Counted from the first letter of the stretch, positions 1 through 9,857 are shown. The stretch is DNA of 37,745 nt from Candidatus Rokubacteria bacterium 13_1_40CM_68_15 (GCA_001917585.1 MNEG01000144.1:1-37745), one strand, 5' to 3'. The notes: generated from the letters alone by a model not told the origin. Made by a program: numbers and translations.

Positions 1-1962
1 GCCCAGGAGTTGCCGATCGACAAGAAGAACGTCTACCGCGTGACGTTCAACGAGATCACCGAGCGCGCCGTGAAGTCGGCCTTCCTGCAGCCGGGCAAGA
101 TCGATCTCAAGAAGGTCGACGCCCAGCAGGCCCGGCGCATCCTCGATCGCCTGGTCGGCTACAGTCTGTCGCCACTCCTGTGGGACAAGGTCCAGCGCGG
201 ACTTTCCGCCGGCCGCGTCCAGTCCGTGGCGGTTCGCCTCATCGTCGATCGCGAGCGCGAGGTCGTGGCCTTCCGGCCGGAAGAGTACTGGTCGCTCCAC
301 GCGCGGCTCGAGGCGAAGCATCCACCCACGTTCGTGGCCACGCTGCGCGAGGTGGCCGGCGAGAAGGCGGACCTGCGCAACGAGGAAGCGACGCGCGCCG
401 TCATGGCGTCGCTCGACGGCGCGACCTTCGTGGTCAAGACGGTCACCCGCGGCGAGCGCCGCCGCCATCCAGCGCCCCCGTTCATCACGTCCACGCTCCA
501 GCAGGAGGCGGGACGGAAGCTCGGCTTTTCCGCGAAGAAGACGATGACGCTCGCCCAGCAGCTCTACGAGGGCATCGACATCGGCGAGCAGGGCGCCGTC
601 GGTCTCATCACCTACATGCGGACGGACTCGGTGCGCATCGCCGCCGAGGCCCAGGCGCAAGCGCGTGACTGGGTCAGCGCCCGGCTCGGCACCGAGTATC
701 TGCCCCAGAGCCCGCCCGTCTACAAGTCGCGGGGCAGCGCGCAGGAAGCCCACGAGGCGGTCCGGCCCTCGGACGTGACTCGCGAGCCGCGGCACATCAC
801 GCGCAATCTGAACAAGGACCAGCTCGCGCTCTACCGTCTGATCTGGGAGCGCTTCTTGGCCAGCCAGATGAACGCCGCCGTCTATGACACGGTCAGCGCC
901 GACATCGAGGCCGGCCGCACGATCTTCCGCGCCCAGGGCCAGACGCTCAAGTTCAAAGGCTTCACCGCCGTCTACGTCGAGAGCCGCGAAGAGGAGACGA
1001 CGGAGGACGAGGATGCCGAGCGGGCGATGCCGATGCTGGAGCAAGGCGAGCGTCTGAAGCTCTTGGGCCTCGATCCCAAGCAGCATTTCACCCAGCCGCC
1101 GCCGCGCTACACGGAAGCCGCGCTCATCAAGGCGCTGGAGGAGCTCGGGATCGGCCGGCCCTCCACCTACGCCTCCATCCTGGGCACGATCATCAACGAC
1201 CGTGGCTACGTTCACCGCGAGCGGCGGACGCTCTTCCCCACCGAGCTCGGTATGGCCGTCACCGACAAGCTCATTCCCTACTTCGCCGACATCATGAACG
1301 TCGAGTTCACGGCCCAGATGGAGGGCGAGCTCGACAAGGTGGAGGAGGGTGAGCTCAAGTGGGTGGACGCGGTGGAGGACTTCTACAAGCCCTTCACGGT
1401 CGACCTCGAGCGCGCCAAGCAGGAGATGAAGAGCGAGAAGGCCGGCGAGCCGACGGGCGAGGCCTGCCCGGAGTGTGGCGAGGAGCTCCTCAAGCGCCGT
1501 GGTCGCTTCGGCCCCTTCATCGCGTGCTCGGCGTATCCGGAGTGTCGCTACACACGCAACCTGAACGGTGAAGGCAAGGTCGAGGACGAGACGACGAACG
1601 AGACGTGTGCGACCTGCGGCCGGCCGATGGTGATCAAGCACGGGCGCTTCGGCAAATTCATCGCCTGCTCGGGCTACCCGGAATGCAAGACGACCAAGCC
1701 CGTGACGCTCGGGATCGCGTGCCCCGAGTCGGGATGCTCGGGCGAGCTGGTCCAGCGGCGCTCCAAGCGCGGCCGCACGTTCTACGGTTGTTCGGCCTAC
1801 CCGACGTGCAAGTTCGTGCTGTGGCAGCGGCCGGTGGCGGAGCCGTGCCCGAAGTGCGGGGCGCCCTTCATCGTCGAGCGCGTGGCCCGCGGCCGGACGA
1901 CACGGTCCTGCGTGCGCGAGGGCTGTGACTTCCGGCGGGAGGTCGAACAGCCGGTGGCATGA
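1..1962 (+). CDS. topA: DNA topoisomerase I, 3' part (5' end outside window)
   Basis: Type IA topoisomerase that relaxes negatively supercoiled DNA through a tyrosine-DNA intermediate. The frame is open from the first base, so the TOPRIM domain and roughly the first 115 residues lie upstream of the window. The active-site segment GLITYMRTDS is present, with the catalytic Tyr at codon 205 counted from base 1. The strand-passage core follows (LSAGRVQSVAVRL, IGRPSTYASIL). The C-terminus carries four cysteine zinc ribbons (CPECG, CATCG, CPESGC and CPKCG types), one or more than many homologues have. The stop overlaps the xerC start as ATGA, so the two are probably co-translated. The TTG at 10 is internal, not the start. 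Identification is secure. Confidence 0.97.
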   Translation, partial: AQELPIDKKNVYRVTFNEITERAVKSAFLQPGKIDLKKVDAQQARRILDRLVGYSLSPLLWDKVQRGLSAGRVQSVAVRLIVDREREVVAFRPEEYWSLHARLEAKHPPTFVATLREVAGEKADLRNEEATRAVMASLDGATFVVKTVTRGERRRHPAPPFITSTLQQEAGRKLGFSAKKTMTLAQQLYEGIDIGEQGAVGLITYMRTDSVRIAAEAQAQARDWVSARLGTEYLPQSPPVYKSRGSAQEAHEAVRPSDVTREPRHITRNLNKDQLALYRLIWERFLASQMNAAVYDTVSADIEAGRTIFRAQGQTLKFKGFTAVYVESREEETTEDEDAERAMPMLEQGERLKLLGLDPKQHFTQPPPRYTEAALIKALEELGIGRPSTYASILGTIINDRGYVHRERRTLFPTELGMAVTDKLIPYFADIMNVEFTAQMEGELDKVEEGELKWVDAVEDFYKPFTVDLERAKQEMKSEKAGEPTGEACPECGEELLKRRGRFGPFIACSAYPECRYTRNLNGEGKVEDETTNETCATCGRPMVIKHGRFGKFIACSGYPECKTTKPVTLGIACPESGCSGELVQRRSKRGRTFYGCSAYPTCKFVLWQRPVAEPCPKCGAPFIVERVARGRTTRSCVREGCDFRREVEQPVA

Positions 1963-2846
1963 CCCACCCGCTGGCCGTCTTCCTGCGGTATCTCGCAGTG
2001 GAGAAGAACGCCTCGCGCCACACGCTCCGGAGCTATCGAACCGATCTTCGCCAGTTCTGTGACTACCTCGCCACGGATTCCAGCCGAGGCGCCCCGGCGG
2101 CCACGATAGACGCCGTGGACACGCGGCAGATCCGCGGCTGGCTGGCGAGTCTGCACGGCCGCGGCCTCGACGCCACGTCGATCGCCCGCAAGCTGGCCGC
2201 AGTGCGGAGCTGGATGAGGTTCCTCGCGCGTCGCGGGCACCTCGAGCGCAATCCGGCTCTCGACGTGCGAGGACCGCGGCTCGGGCGCAAGCTCGTCTCC
2301 TTTCTTCCCATCGATGAATCCCAGGCCCTCCTCGATGATGAGAGCCTGGGCGTGCGCGACCGCGCCGTGCTCGAAATGCTCTATGCCACTGGGCTCCGCG
2401 TGTCCGAGCTGGCCGGCCTGACGCTCGCCGACGTCGACGCCGAGACCGGGACCGTGCGAGTGATCGGCAAAGGACGCAAGGAGCGGATCGTGCCGTTTGG
2501 CGGCAAGGCGGCGCACGCCCTCGAGGCCTACCTCGCCGAGCGCGGCACGACGAGGGGCGCGCTCTTCGTCGGCGCGCGTGGGCGCGCCCTCGCGGTGCGC
2601 AGCATCTACGAACTCGTCCGACGGTGCGGGCGTGCCAGCGGGATCACGCGGCGGGTGAGCCCGCACACGCTGCGCCACACGTTCGCCACGCACCTGCTCG
2701 ACCGGGGCGCCGACCTCCGCCTGATCCAGGACCTGCTCGGCCACAGTCGGCTATCGACCACCCAGCGCTATACTCACGTCGGCTCCGCCCAACTCATGAA
2801 GATCTACGACCAAGCGCACCCCCGCGCCCGGAGCAAGTCGCGGTGA
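1959..2846 (+). CDS. xerC: Tyrosine recombinase XerC
   Basis: Site-specific tyrosine recombinase of 295 residues, the usual XerC/XerD length, expected to resolve chromosome dimers at dif with a partner Xer protein. The N-terminal SAM-like DNA-binding domain occupies about residues 1-90. The catalytic set is complete: R147 in [10 protein letters not shown]171 in IGKGRKER, H236 and R239 in HTLRHTF, H262 in LLGHSRLS, and the nucleophile Y271 in QRYTHVG. The ATG overlaps the topA stop by 4 bp, and its own stop overlaps hslV as GTGA. XerC rather than XerD is inferred from the topA-xerC-hslVU order known in Firmicutes and other phyla; in many of those genomes trmFO sits between topA and xerC, and here it is absent. 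Confidence 0.93.
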   Translation: MTHPLAVFLRYLAVEKNASRHTLRSYRTDLRQFCDYLATDSSRGAPAATIDAVDTRQIRGWLASLHGRGLDATSIARKLAAVRSWMRFLARRGHLERNPALDVRGPRLGRKLVSFLPIDESQALLDDESLGVRDRAVLEMLYATGLRVSELAGLTLADVDAETGTVRVIGKGRKERIVPFGGKAAHALEAYLAERGTTRGALFVGARGRALAVRSIYELVRRCGRASGITRRVSPHTLRHTFATHLLDRGADLRLIQDLLGHSRLSTTQRYTHVGSAQLMKIYDQAHPRARSKSR

Positions 2847-3376
2847 CGACATTTCACGCGACGACCGTGCTGTGCGTACGGCATCGCGGCCAGGTCGCGA
2901 TGGCCGGCGACGGCCAGGTGACGATCGGCAACACGATCGTGAAGGCCGGCGCCCGCAAGGTGCGCAAGCTCTACCAGGACCGTGTGCTGGCCGGCTTCGC
3001 CGGCGCCGCCGCCGATGCCTTCACACTCTTCGCGCGCTTCGAGGCGAAGCTCGAAGAGCATCGGGGCAGCCTGGCGCGGTCGGCCGTGGAGCTGGCCAAG
3101 GACTGGCGGGCCGACCGGGTGCTCCGCCGGCTGGAGGCGCTGCTCGCCATCGCCGATCGCGAGCACGCGTTCATCGTGTCGGGCACCGGCGACCTCATCG
3201 AGCCCGACGACGGCCTGATCGGCATCGGCTCGGGAGGCGCCTTCGCGCTGGCGGCGGCGCGCGCGCTCGTCGGTCACTCCGAGCTCGACGCCAAGGCCGT
3301 CGTGACCGAGGCGATGCGGATCGCGGCCGACCTCTGCATCTATACCAACGACCACGTCACGGTGGAAACGCTATGA
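2843..3376 (+). CDS. hslV: ATP-dependent protease peptidase subunit HslV
   Basis: Proteolytic subunit of the HslVU (ClpQY) protease; it forms a double hexameric ring capped by HslU in the cytoplasm. The chosen start is GTG 2843, which forms a GTGA overlap with the xerC stop and gives 177 residues, the family length; a longer upstream reading would run into xerC. The N-terminus is MTTFHA followed by [10 protein letters not shown], so by homology with Bacillus ClpQ the catalytic Thr is residue 7 after loss of a six-residue propeptide. Other family marks are [29 protein letters not shown] and IGSGG. The fit to the family is very strong. The hslU gene follows after an unusual 156-bp gap that holds repeats. 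Confidence 0.96.
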   Translation: MTTFHATTVLCVRHRGQVAMAGDGQVTIGNTIVKAGARKVRKLYQDRVLAGFAGAAADAFTLFARFEAKLEEHRGSLARSAVELAKDWRADRVLRRLEALLAIADREHAFIVSGTGDLIEPDDGLIGIGSGGAFALAAARALVGHSELDAKAVVTEAMRIAADLCIYTNDHVTVETL

Positions 3377-3403
3377 ACGCGCGTACGCCGGCCGGAGATC
3401 GGG

Positions 3404-3534
3404 CGTGACGCAGCCCCGCGCACCTCGAGCAGGCCACCCACGGCGATTTGATCAATCGGGGGAACGGACGCAGCCCCGCGCACCTCGAGCAGGCCACCCA
3501 CGGTTAGAGCCGCACCTCGCGGCTTCGATACAAT
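3404..3534 (+). repeat. Tandem ~60/71-bp repeat before hslU (family copy A)
   Basis: A 37-bp segment at 3407-3443, with core CGCAGCCCCGCGCACCTCGA and ending CCACCCACGG, recurs exactly at 3467-3503 (60-bp period). The second copy continues into GCACCTCGCGGCTTCGATACAAT, ending at 3534. The same layout (ACGCAGCC, CCTCGA, CACCCACG, GCAC-TC, CTTCG-TACAAT) occurs before rtcB at 15701-15841 with the same 70-71 bp unit length. The terminal TACAAT is a good -10 hexamer and overlaps the hslU ATG at 3533. The two copies and their spacing are seen directly. A promoter or mobile-element role is inference. Confidence 0.85.
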
Positions 3535-4882
3535 GTCCTCGCTGACGCCGGCCCAGATCGTCGGCGAGCTCGATCGCTACATCGTCGGGCAGACGCGGGC
3601 CAAGCGCGCCGTGGCGATCGCGCTGCGGAACCGCTGGCGCCGGCAGAGCCTGCCGGCCGAGCTTCGGGACGAGGTGGCGCCGAAGAACATCATCATGATA
3701 GGCCCCACCGGAGTCGGCAAGACGGAGATCGCGCGGCGCCTGGCCAAGCTCGCGCAAGCGCCCTTCGTCAAGGTCGAGGCGTCGAAGTACACCGAGGTCG
3801 GCTACGTCGGGCGCGACGTGGAGTCGATGATCCGCGAGCTGACCGAGCTCGGCGTCAACATGGTCAAGGCCGAGATGACCGCCGCCGTCCAGGAGAAGGC
3901 CGAGCAGCAGGCCGAGGACCGCCTGCTCGATCTCCTCCTGCCGCGCCGCGGTGACGAAGCGTACGCGAGCCCCTCCCTCGAAGAGGTCGGGCCCTCGGCG
4001 CGCGAGACGACGCGCGAGAAGCTCCGGGTCCAGCTGCGCGGCGGCAAGCTCGACGACCGCATGGTGGAGCTCGAAACCCAGCAGCCGACGGCCCCCATGC
4101 TCGAGGTGCTGTCGGGACAGGGCATGGAGGAGATGGGCATCAATCTGCGCGAGATGCTCTCGAACATCCTCCCGTCCCGGACGAAGGTCCGCCGCATGCG
4201 GGTGGGCGAGGCGCGGCGACTCCTGGTGCAAGAGGAGGCGCAGAAGCTGATCGATCCCGAGGAGGCGGTGAGCCAGGCCATCCGCCGGGTGGAGAACTCC
4301 GGAATCGTCTTCCTCGACGAGCTCGACAAGGTGGCCGGCCGCGAGGGCGGACACGGCCCCGACGTGAGCCGCGAAGGCGTTCAGCGCGACCTGCTGCCCA
4401 TCGTCGAGGGCTCGACGGTCACGACGAAGTACGGGACCGTGCGGACGGATCACATCCTGTTTATCGCGGCGGGCGCGTTTCACGTCTCCAAGCCGTCGGA
4501 CCTCATCCCGGAGCTGCAGGGGCGCTTCCCCATCCGGGTGGAGCTTGACCCCTTGACGCGCGAGGATTTCGTCCGCATCCTGACGGAACCCCGGAACGCG
4601 CTGATCCGGCAATACGTCGAGCTGCTTCGCACGGAGCGCGTGACGCTGGCCTTCACGGCGGATGCGATCGACGCCCTCGCCGAGATCGCCATGCGGGTGA
4701 ACGCGGCGACCGAGAACATCGGGGCCCGGCGCCTTTACACGGTCATGGAGAAGCTCTTGGAAGAGATCTCGTTCGACGCCCCCGACCTGCCGGGCAAGGA
4801 GCTGACGATCGACGCCGGTTACGTCCACGCGCGCCTGGGCGAGCTCACCCGCGACCAGGACCTCTCGCGGTACATCCTCTGA
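3533..4882 (+). CDS. hslU: ATP-dependent protease ATPase subunit HslU
   Basis: AAA+ unfoldase that feeds proteins into HslV. It has 449 residues, normal for the family. Walker A GPTGVGKT is at about 57-64, the pore loop GYVG at 90-93, the I-domain at about 105-245, and Walker [11 protein letters not shown] near 258-267. The arginine-bearing GRFPIRVEL segment follows, and the C-terminus LSRYIL is the tail that docks into HslV pockets. The start ATG 3533 gives [20 protein letters not shown], matching homologues. It lies inside the TACAAT hexamer of the upstream repeat and has no Shine-Dalgarno sequence. If TACAAT is the -10, transcription would begin near the in-frame CTG at 3542, so the start is slightly uncertain. 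Confidence 0.95.
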   Translation: MSSLTPAQIVGELDRYIVGQTRAKRAVAIALRNRWRRQSLPAELRDEVAPKNIIMIGPTGVGKTEIARRLAKLAQAPFVKVEASKYTEVGYVGRDVESMIRELTELGVNMVKAEMTAAVQEKAEQQAEDRLLDLLLPRRGDEAYASPSLEEVGPSARETTREKLRVQLRGGKLDDRMVELETQQPTAPMLEVLSGQGMEEMGINLREMLSNILPSRTKVRRMRVGEARRLLVQEEAQKLIDPEEAVSQAIRRVENSGIVFLDELDKVAGREGGHGPDVSREGVQRDLLPIVEGSTVTTKYGTVRTDHILFIAAGAFHVSKPSDLIPELQGRFPIRVELDPLTREDFVRILTEPRNALIRQYVELLRTERVTLAFTADAIDALAEIAMRVNAATENIGARRLYTVMEKLLEEISFDAPDLPGKELTIDAGYVHARLGELTRDQDLSRYIL

Positions 4883-4895
4883 TGGCGAGCCGGTG

Positions 4896-5762
4896 ATGGA
4901 GGAAGCGCTGCGGCGGGCCGAGATCCTGATGGAGGCGCTCCCGTACATCCGGGAGTTCCGCGGAAAGTCGATCATCATCAAGTACGGCGGCGCCGCGATG
5001 GAGCAGGCCACTCTCAAAGAGAGCTTTGCTCTCGACGTGATCCTGCTCCACCTCGTCGGGATTCATCCGATCATCGTCCACGGGGGCGGGCCCCAGATCG
5101 GCGCGCTGATGAAGCGGCTCGGCAAGGAGCCACGCTTCGTGGGCGGCATGCGGGTGACCGACGAGGAAACCGTGGAGATCGTCGAGATGGTGCTGGTCGG
5201 CAAGATCAACAAGCAGATCGTCGGCCTCATCAATCATCATGGCGGACGGGCGGTCGGCCTGTCCGGCAAGGATGCCGACCTGCTCCGCGCGCGCCGCCGG
5301 CCGCACCGGATGCCGGGCGGCGAGGAGATCGACATCGGCCTGGTGGGCGAGGTCGAGACGGTCAACCCCGAGCCGATCCGTCTGCTCAAGGAGAATGGCT
5401 TCATCCCCGTCATCGCGCCGGTCGGCGTCGGCAGTCAGGGCGAGACGTACAACATCAACGCCGACCTCGTGGCCGGGCAGGTGGCGGCCGCGCTCGGGGC
5501 CGAGAAGCTGATCCACCTGACCGACGTGCAGGGCATCAAGGACGGTGGCGGGCGCCTGGTGAGCACGCTGAGCCGCAAGGACGCCGAGCGCCTGATGCAG
5601 GACGGTGTGATCGACGGCGGCATGCTGCCCAAGGTGGAATCGGCGCTGCGCGCGCTGGAGGGCGGGACCGCGAAGGCTCACATCATCGACGGGCGCGTGC
5701 CCCATGCGATCCTGCTCGAGCTGTTCACGCGCGAAGGCATCGGGACCGAGATCGTTCTCTAA
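4896..5762 (+). CDS. argB: Acetylglutamate kinase
   Basis: Phosphorylates N-acetyl-L-glutamate, the second step of arginine synthesis, in the cytoplasm. It is an amino-acid kinase fold protein of 288 residues. KYGGAAM and HGGGPQIG form the phosphate-binding glycine loops, and the nucleotide-side segment [10 protein letters not shown] is present. An N-terminal helix precedes the kinase core ([17 protein letters not shown]). That helix is typical of the hexameric, arginine-inhibited enzymes and absent from the E. coli type, so feedback inhibition by arginine is likely (family knowledge). A GTG three bases earlier at 4893 is an alternative start. The gene follows hslU by 13 bp and leads the argBDFG block; argC, argJ and argH are not in the window. 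Confidence 0.95.
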   Translation: MEEALRRAEILMEALPYIREFRGKSIIIKYGGAAMEQATLKESFALDVILLHLVGIHPIIVHGGGPQIGALMKRLGKEPRFVGGMRVTDEETVEIVEMVLVGKINKQIVGLINHHGGRAVGLSGKDADLLRARRRPHRMPGGEEIDIGLVGEVETVNPEPIRLLKENGFIPVIAPVGVGSQGETYNINADLVAGQVAAALGAEKLIHLTDVQGIKDGGGRLVSTLSRKDAERLMQDGVIDGGMLPKVESALRALEGGTAKAHIIDGRVPHAILLELFTREGIGTEIVL

Positions 5763-5772
5763 GGGGATCGAC

Positions 5773-6969
5773 ATGGATACGAAGCAGCTGCTCGAGTGGT
5801 CGGGAACCTATCTCACGGCCAACGTCGCCCGCGCGCCCCTGGTGCTCGTGCGCGGGGATGGGATGCGGGTGTGGGACACCGATGGCCGGGAGTACCTCGA
5901 CTTCGGTGCCGGCCTGGCCGTCACCGCGCTCGGTCATTCTCACTCGCGGGTGACGGGCGCCATTCGAGAGGCGGCCGCCACGCTGCTCCACGTGTCGAAC
6001 CTCTATCACAACGTGCCCCAGATCCACCTGGCGAAGCTCCTGTGCGAGCATTCGTTCGCCGAGTCGGTCTACTTCGGCAACTCGGGCGCCGAGGCCAACG
6101 AAGCGGCGATCAAGATGGCGCGCAAGTACGGCAAGGAGCGCTTCTCGACCGATCGCTACGAGATCATCGCCACCCACAATTCGTTCCACGGCCGCACGAT
6201 GGCCACGGTCACCGCGACGGGTCAGCCCAAGTATCACCACGGCTTCGAGCCGCTGGTCCCGGGATTCAAGCACGTGCCCTACAACGATCTGCGCGCGATG
6301 GAGCGGGCCGTCGACAACCGCACGGCCGCGATTCTCGTCGAGCCCATTCAGGGTGAGGGCGGCGTGCACATTCCCGACGACGACTATCTGCCGGGGCTCC
6401 GCAAGCTGTGCGACGAGTCGGGGGCGCTGCTGATCCTCGACGAGATCCAGACCGGCGTGGGACGCACCGGTCGCTTGTGGGCGTACGAGCACAGCGGAGT
6501 CGAGCCCGACATCATGACGGTGGCCAAGGCGCTGGCGAACGGTCTGCCCATCGGCGCCACGCTCGCCACGCGTGACGTCGGCAGCGTCCTGACAGCAGGG
6601 ACGCACGGCACCACGTTCGGCGGCAACCCCTTCGTCACCGCGGTCGCGATCGCCAGCTTCACGACGGTCCTCGACGAGAAGATGCCCGAGCGCGCGGCCC
6701 GGATCGGCCGGTATCTGATCGAGGGCCTGCGCCGCATGGCCACGACTCGATCCGTCATCCGCGCGGTCAGGGGCAGGGGCCTGCTGATCGGCGCCGAGCT
6801 GACGGTGGCGGCCGCGCCCATCGTGGACGCCTGCCGCGAAGCGGGCGTCCTCATCCTGAGCGCGGGCGAGAAGGTCGTCCGGCTGGCGCCACCGCTGATC
6901 GCCGACGAGCGCGACTGTGACCGTGCCCTGGCCGTGCTGGACCGGGCGCTCGCTGCGAGCCCGCAGTGA
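5773..6969 (+). CDS. argD: Acetylornithine aminotransferase
   Basis: PLP-dependent class III aminotransferase that converts N-acetylglutamate semialdehyde to N-acetylornithine. It has 398 residues. Family marks are FGNSGAEANEAAIKMAR, the HNSFHGRT segment, the cofactor aspartate in LILDEIQTGVGRTG, and the PLP lysine K252 in TVAKALANGLPIGA. The start ATG 5773 has an AAGGGG ribosome-binding site 11 bp from the argB stop; an upstream in-frame ATG within argB is not credible. The stop overlaps the argF start as GTGA. Paralogues act on succinylornithine or GABA, but the position between argB and argF points to arginine synthesis. Confidence 0.94.
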   Translation: MDTKQLLEWSGTYLTANVARAPLVLVRGDGMRVWDTDGREYLDFGAGLAVTALGHSHSRVTGAIREAAATLLHVSNLYHNVPQIHLAKLLCEHSFAESVYFGNSGAEANEAAIKMARKYGKERFSTDRYEIIATHNSFHGRTMATVTATGQPKYHHGFEPLVPGFKHVPYNDLRAMERAVDNRTAAILVEPIQGEGGVHIPDDDYLPGLRKLCDESGALLILDEIQTGVGRTGRLWAYEHSGVEPDIMTVAKALANGLPIGATLATRDVGSVLTAGTHGTTFGGNPFVTAVAIASFTTVLDEKMPERAARIGRYLIEGLRRMATTRSVIRAVRGRGLLIGAELTVAAAPIVDACREAGVLILSAGEKVVRLAPPLIADERDCDRALAVLDRALAASPQ

Positions 6970-7889
6970 GCCATTTCCTCTCGGCGGCCGATCTCAGCCG
7001 CGAGCGGGCGGAGCACCTGTTCCGGGTGGCGGCGGCGCTCAAGCAGGGCTGGAAGGCCGGCCGGCGCGGCGCCCCGCTGAGCGGACGGACCCTGGCGCTG
7101 ATCTTCGAGAAGCCGTCGCTCCGAACGCGGGTGACGTTCGAAGTCGGGATCGTCCAGCTGGGCGGTCGCGCCGTGCATCTGTCCGGCTCCGAGATCGGGC
7201 TGGGCACGCGCGAATCGGTTCCCGACGCCGCGCGCAACCTCTCGCTCTGGGTGGACGGGATCGCCGCGCGGGTGTACTCGCACGAGACCGTGGAAGGCCT
7301 CGCCCGCCACGCGACCGTGCCGGTGATCAACGCGCTCAGCGACTTCGAGCATCCGTGCCAGGCCCTGGCCGACTTCTTCACGCTGTGGGAGCGCGGGATC
7401 GATCTCGGCGCCATGCGCCTCTGCTGGGTCGGGGACGGCAACAACGTCTGCCACTCGCTGATCCTCCTCGGAGCGCTGCTCGGCACGACCATCGTGGTGG
7501 CGACGCCGCCCGGGTACGAGCCGGAGGCGCGCGTGCAGCAGACCGTGCACAAGCTGGGCGGACGTCTGACCGTCACCCACGACGCGCGCGAGGCGGCGAC
7601 GGGAGCCGACGTGATCTACACCGACGTGTGGACGAGCATGGGCCAGGAGAGCGAGCGCGAGCGCCGCCTGGAGGCCTTCTCTCGCTACCAGGTCAACGAG
7701 ACGCTCGTCGCGTTCGCGCGGCCGTCCGTGCTCGTCATGCACTGCCTGCCCGCGCACCGGGGCGAGGAGATCACCGACGGCGTGCTCGACGGCCCGCACA
7801 GCATCGCGCTCGACCAGGCCGAGAACCGGCTGCATGCCCAGAAGGCCGTGATCCTCGATCTCCTCGGCGGCTCGCTCGACGATGCCTGA
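6966..7889 (+). CDS. argF: Ornithine carbamoyltransferase
   Basis: Joins carbamoyl phosphate to ornithine to give citrulline. It has 307 residues. The carbamoyl-phosphate loop is [13 protein letters not shown] (SLRTR at 51-55, in place of the more common STRTR). HPCQ is at 129-132, SMG in the ornithine loop (DVWTSMGQE), and [11 protein letters not shown] carries the catalytic Cys at 260. The SMG and HCLP pair favours ornithine over N-acetylornithine or N-succinylornithine as substrate. The GTG start at 6966 overlaps the argD stop by 4 bp, and the end overlaps argG by 8 bp. Translational coupling across argD-argF-argG is likely. Confidence 0.95.
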   Translation: MSHFLSAADLSRERAEHLFRVAAALKQGWKAGRRGAPLSGRTLALIFEKPSLRTRVTFEVGIVQLGGRAVHLSGSEIGLGTRESVPDAARNLSLWVDGIAARVYSHETVEGLARHATVPVINALSDFEHPCQALADFFTLWERGIDLGAMRLCWVGDGNNVCHSLILLGALLGTTIVVATPPGYEPEARVQQTVHKLGGRLTVTHDAREAATGADVIYTDVWTSMGQESERERRLEAFSRYQVNETLVAFARPSVLVMHCLPAHRGEEITDGVLDGPHSIALDQAENRLHAQKAVILDLLGGSLDDA

Positions 7890-9087
7890 CCCGAAAAAGG
7901 TCGTCCTCGCCTACTCGGGCGGGCTCGACACCTCGGTCATCCTTCGCTGGCTCATCGAGCGGTACCGCTGTGAGGTCATCGCGTTCTGCGCCGACCTCGG
8001 GCAAGGCGAGGAGCTACTGCCGATCCGCGAGAAGGCCCTGCGGACGGGCGCTGTCGGCGTCCACATCGTCGACCTGCGCGAGGAGTTCGTGCGCGACTTC
8101 ATCTTCCCGATGCTGCGCGCCAACGCCGTGTACGAGGGCAGCTACCTGCTGGGGACGTCGATCGCGCGCCCGCTCATCGCGCGCGCTCAGGTCGACGTGG
8201 CGCTGCAGGAGGGCGCCGACGCCGTGGCCCACGGCGCCACCGGAAAAGGGAACGACCAGGTCCGGTTCGAGCTGACGTACGCCGCGCTGGCCCCGCAGTT
8301 GCGCGTGATCGCGCCCTGGCGGGAGTGGGAGCTGGACTCGCGCACCGCGCTCCTCCAGTTCGCGCGGCGCCACGACATCCCGGTACCGGTGACCGCGGAG
8401 CGGCCGTATTCCACCGACCGCAATCTCTTCCACATCTCGTACGAGGGAGGGATCCTGGAGGACCCGTGGACGGCGCCCCCCGACAAGATGTTCCAGCTCA
8501 CGAATTCCCCCGAAGCGGCGCCCGACGTCCCGCTCGAGATGCTGATCGACTTCGAGGCCGGCAATCCGGTGGCCGTCGACGGCGAGGTCCTCCCACCGGT
8601 GGCGCTGCTCGAGCGCCTCAACCGTCTGGGGGGCGAGCACGGCATCGGCCGCGTGGATCTCGTCGAGAACCGCTACGTGGGGATGAAGTCGCGCGGCGTC
8701 TACGAGACGCCCGGCGGCACCATCCTGCACGTGGCCAGGCGGGCGCTGGAGTCGCTCACGCTCGACCGCGAGGTGCTGCACCTGCGCGACTCGCTGGTCA
8801 CGCGCTATGCCGAGATGATCTATTACGGCTTCTGGTTCTCGCCGGAGCGTCGCGCGCTGCAAGGTTTCATGGACGAGTGCGCTCGGGACGTGACGGGGAC
8901 CGTGCGGCTCAGCCTGTACAAGGGCAACGCGACGGTGGTGGGGCGGCGCTCGCCCCGCTCGCTCTACCGGACCGACTTCGCGACCTTCGAGGCCGACGCC
9001 GTCTACCGCCAGCGCGACGCCGAGGGCTTCATCAACCTGAACGCCCTGCGCCTGAAGATCCGCGCTCTGCGCGACCACCGGAGCTGA
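7882..9087 (+). CDS. argG: Argininosuccinate synthase
   Basis: ATP-dependent ligation of citrulline and aspartate to argininosuccinate, the penultimate step of arginine synthesis. It has 401 residues, the standard length for the short bacterial type. The PP-loop AYSGGLDTS is at residues 10-18. The second ATP/citrulline segment [14 protein letters not shown], the citrulline-binding [12 protein letters not shown] and the [14 protein letters not shown] segment are all present. The ATG lies 8 bp inside argF. The final enzyme, argH, does not follow; the next gene is a ComB-family phosphatase 4 bp downstream. Confidence 0.97.
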   Translation: MPDPKKVVLAYSGGLDTSVILRWLIERYRCEVIAFCADLGQGEELLPIREKALRTGAVGVHIVDLREEFVRDFIFPMLRANAVYEGSYLLGTSIARPLIARAQVDVALQEGADAVAHGATGKGNDQVRFELTYAALAPQLRVIAPWREWELDSRTALLQFARRHDIPVPVTAERPYSTDRNLFHISYEGGILEDPWTAPPDKMFQLTNSPEAAPDVPLEMLIDFEAGNPVAVDGEVLPPVALLERLNRLGGEHGIGRVDLVENRYVGMKSRGVYETPGGTILHVARRALESLTLDREVLHLRDSLVTRYAEMIYYGFWFSPERRALQGFMDECARDVTGTVRLSLYKGNATVVGRRSPRSLYRTDFATFEADAVYRQRDAEGFINLNALRLKIRALRDHRS

Positions 9088-9091
9088 CCGG

Positions 9092-9823
9092 GTGCGCATC
9101 GATGTCGCCCTCACGGCCAACGCGGCGGGGGCGATGCCGCTCGCGGGCATCTCCGTCCTCGTCATCGACGTCCTCCGGGCGAGCACGAGCATCATCACCG
9201 CCCTCATCAACGGCTGCGAAGCGGTCGTCCCCGTGGCCACCGCCGAGGAGGCGCATCAGCGGGCCGCCGCCTTGCCCGCCGGCACCGTGGTCATCGCCGG
9301 CGAGCGTCGCGGAGAGCCGCTTGCCGGCTTCGACCTGGGCAACTCACCGCTCGACTTCACCGTCGAGCGGGTGAGCGGCAAGACGCTGATCATGACCACG
9401 AGCAACGGCACCCAGGCGCTCCTCGCCGCCCGCCGTGGCGCCGCCATCGGAGTCGCCGGGCTCGTGAATCTCGGCGCCGCGGCGACGTGGGCGGTCGGTG
9501 GCCGGCGCGACGTGACGCTCGTGTGCGCGGGCGAGCGCGGAGCGATCTCGCTCGAGGACCACGCCTGCGCGGGCCTGCTCGTGGATCGCCTCCAGCGGGA
9601 GGAGCCGGCGGCCGAAGTGAGTCCGATCGCGCGTGAGGCGCTGGAGTTCGGCCGCCGCTACGGCAAGGACGTGGGGCGGCTGGGCGAGGACTCGCCCTGG
9701 GCCCGCCACCTGACGGCCCGGGGCCGGGGGCCTGACGTTGCCGCCTGCTTGATGCTCGACACGACGACGGTCGTGCCAGTGTACCTGCCGAACGTTGACA
9801 AGGTGGTCATCGGCTCCCGATAA
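9092..9823 (+). CDS. 2-phosphosulfolactate phosphatase family protein (ComB-like)
   Basis: A 243-residue member of the ComB family (Pfam 2-ph_phosp). Recognisable segments are VIDVLRASTSIITAL, GERRGEPLAGFDLGNSP and the TTSNGTQALL motif. Characterised ComB removes phosphate from 2-phosphosulfolactate during coenzyme M synthesis in methanogens, with Mg2+. Many bacteria without coenzyme M carry homologues of unknown substrate, and no other CoM gene (comA, comC) is visible here. The true reaction is therefore open. The start GTG 9092 lies 4 bp after the argG stop, so it is probably co-transcribed with the arginine genes. Family call is strong; function call is weak. Confidence 0.85.
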   Translation: MRIDVALTANAAGAMPLAGISVLVIDVLRASTSIITALINGCEAVVPVATAEEAHQRAAALPAGTVVIAGERRGEPLAGFDLGNSPLDFTVERVSGKTLIMTTSNGTQALLAARRGAAIGVAGLVNLGAAATWAVGGRRDVTLVCAGERGAISLEDHACAGLLVDRLQREEPAAEVSPIAREALEFGRRYGKDVGRLGEDSPWARHLTARGRGPDVAACLMLDTTTVVPVYLPNVDKVVIGSR

Positions 9824-9845
9824 TGACGCGAGCGCGCTCCGTGCA

Positions 9846-9851
9846 TAGGGT
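9846..9851 (+). promoter_or_regulatory. Possible -10 for leaderless pgsA
   Basis: TAGGGT lies six bases before the GTG start of pgsA, the same spacing seen at rtcB and the LysR gene. No Shine-Dalgarno sequence is present. The hexamer is a weak match (TANNNT only) and no -35 is evident, so this is a low-confidence call. Confidence 0.3.
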
Positions 9852-9857
9852 GTCCGC

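Noticed and set aside
2624-2842. N-terminal extension of HslV into xerC
   Set aside because: The extra 73 residues are out-of-frame xerC; homologues begin at the TTV segment six residues after GTG 2843.
3404-3534. CRISPR array
   Set aside because: Only two copies, adjacent, with a 23-bp gap, and the rtcB copies have no spacer at all; no cas genes.
3452-5017. 521-codon open frame antisense to hslU and argB
   Set aside because: His/Leu/Arg-rich product with no family features; typical shadow of high-GC coding sequence on the opposite strand.
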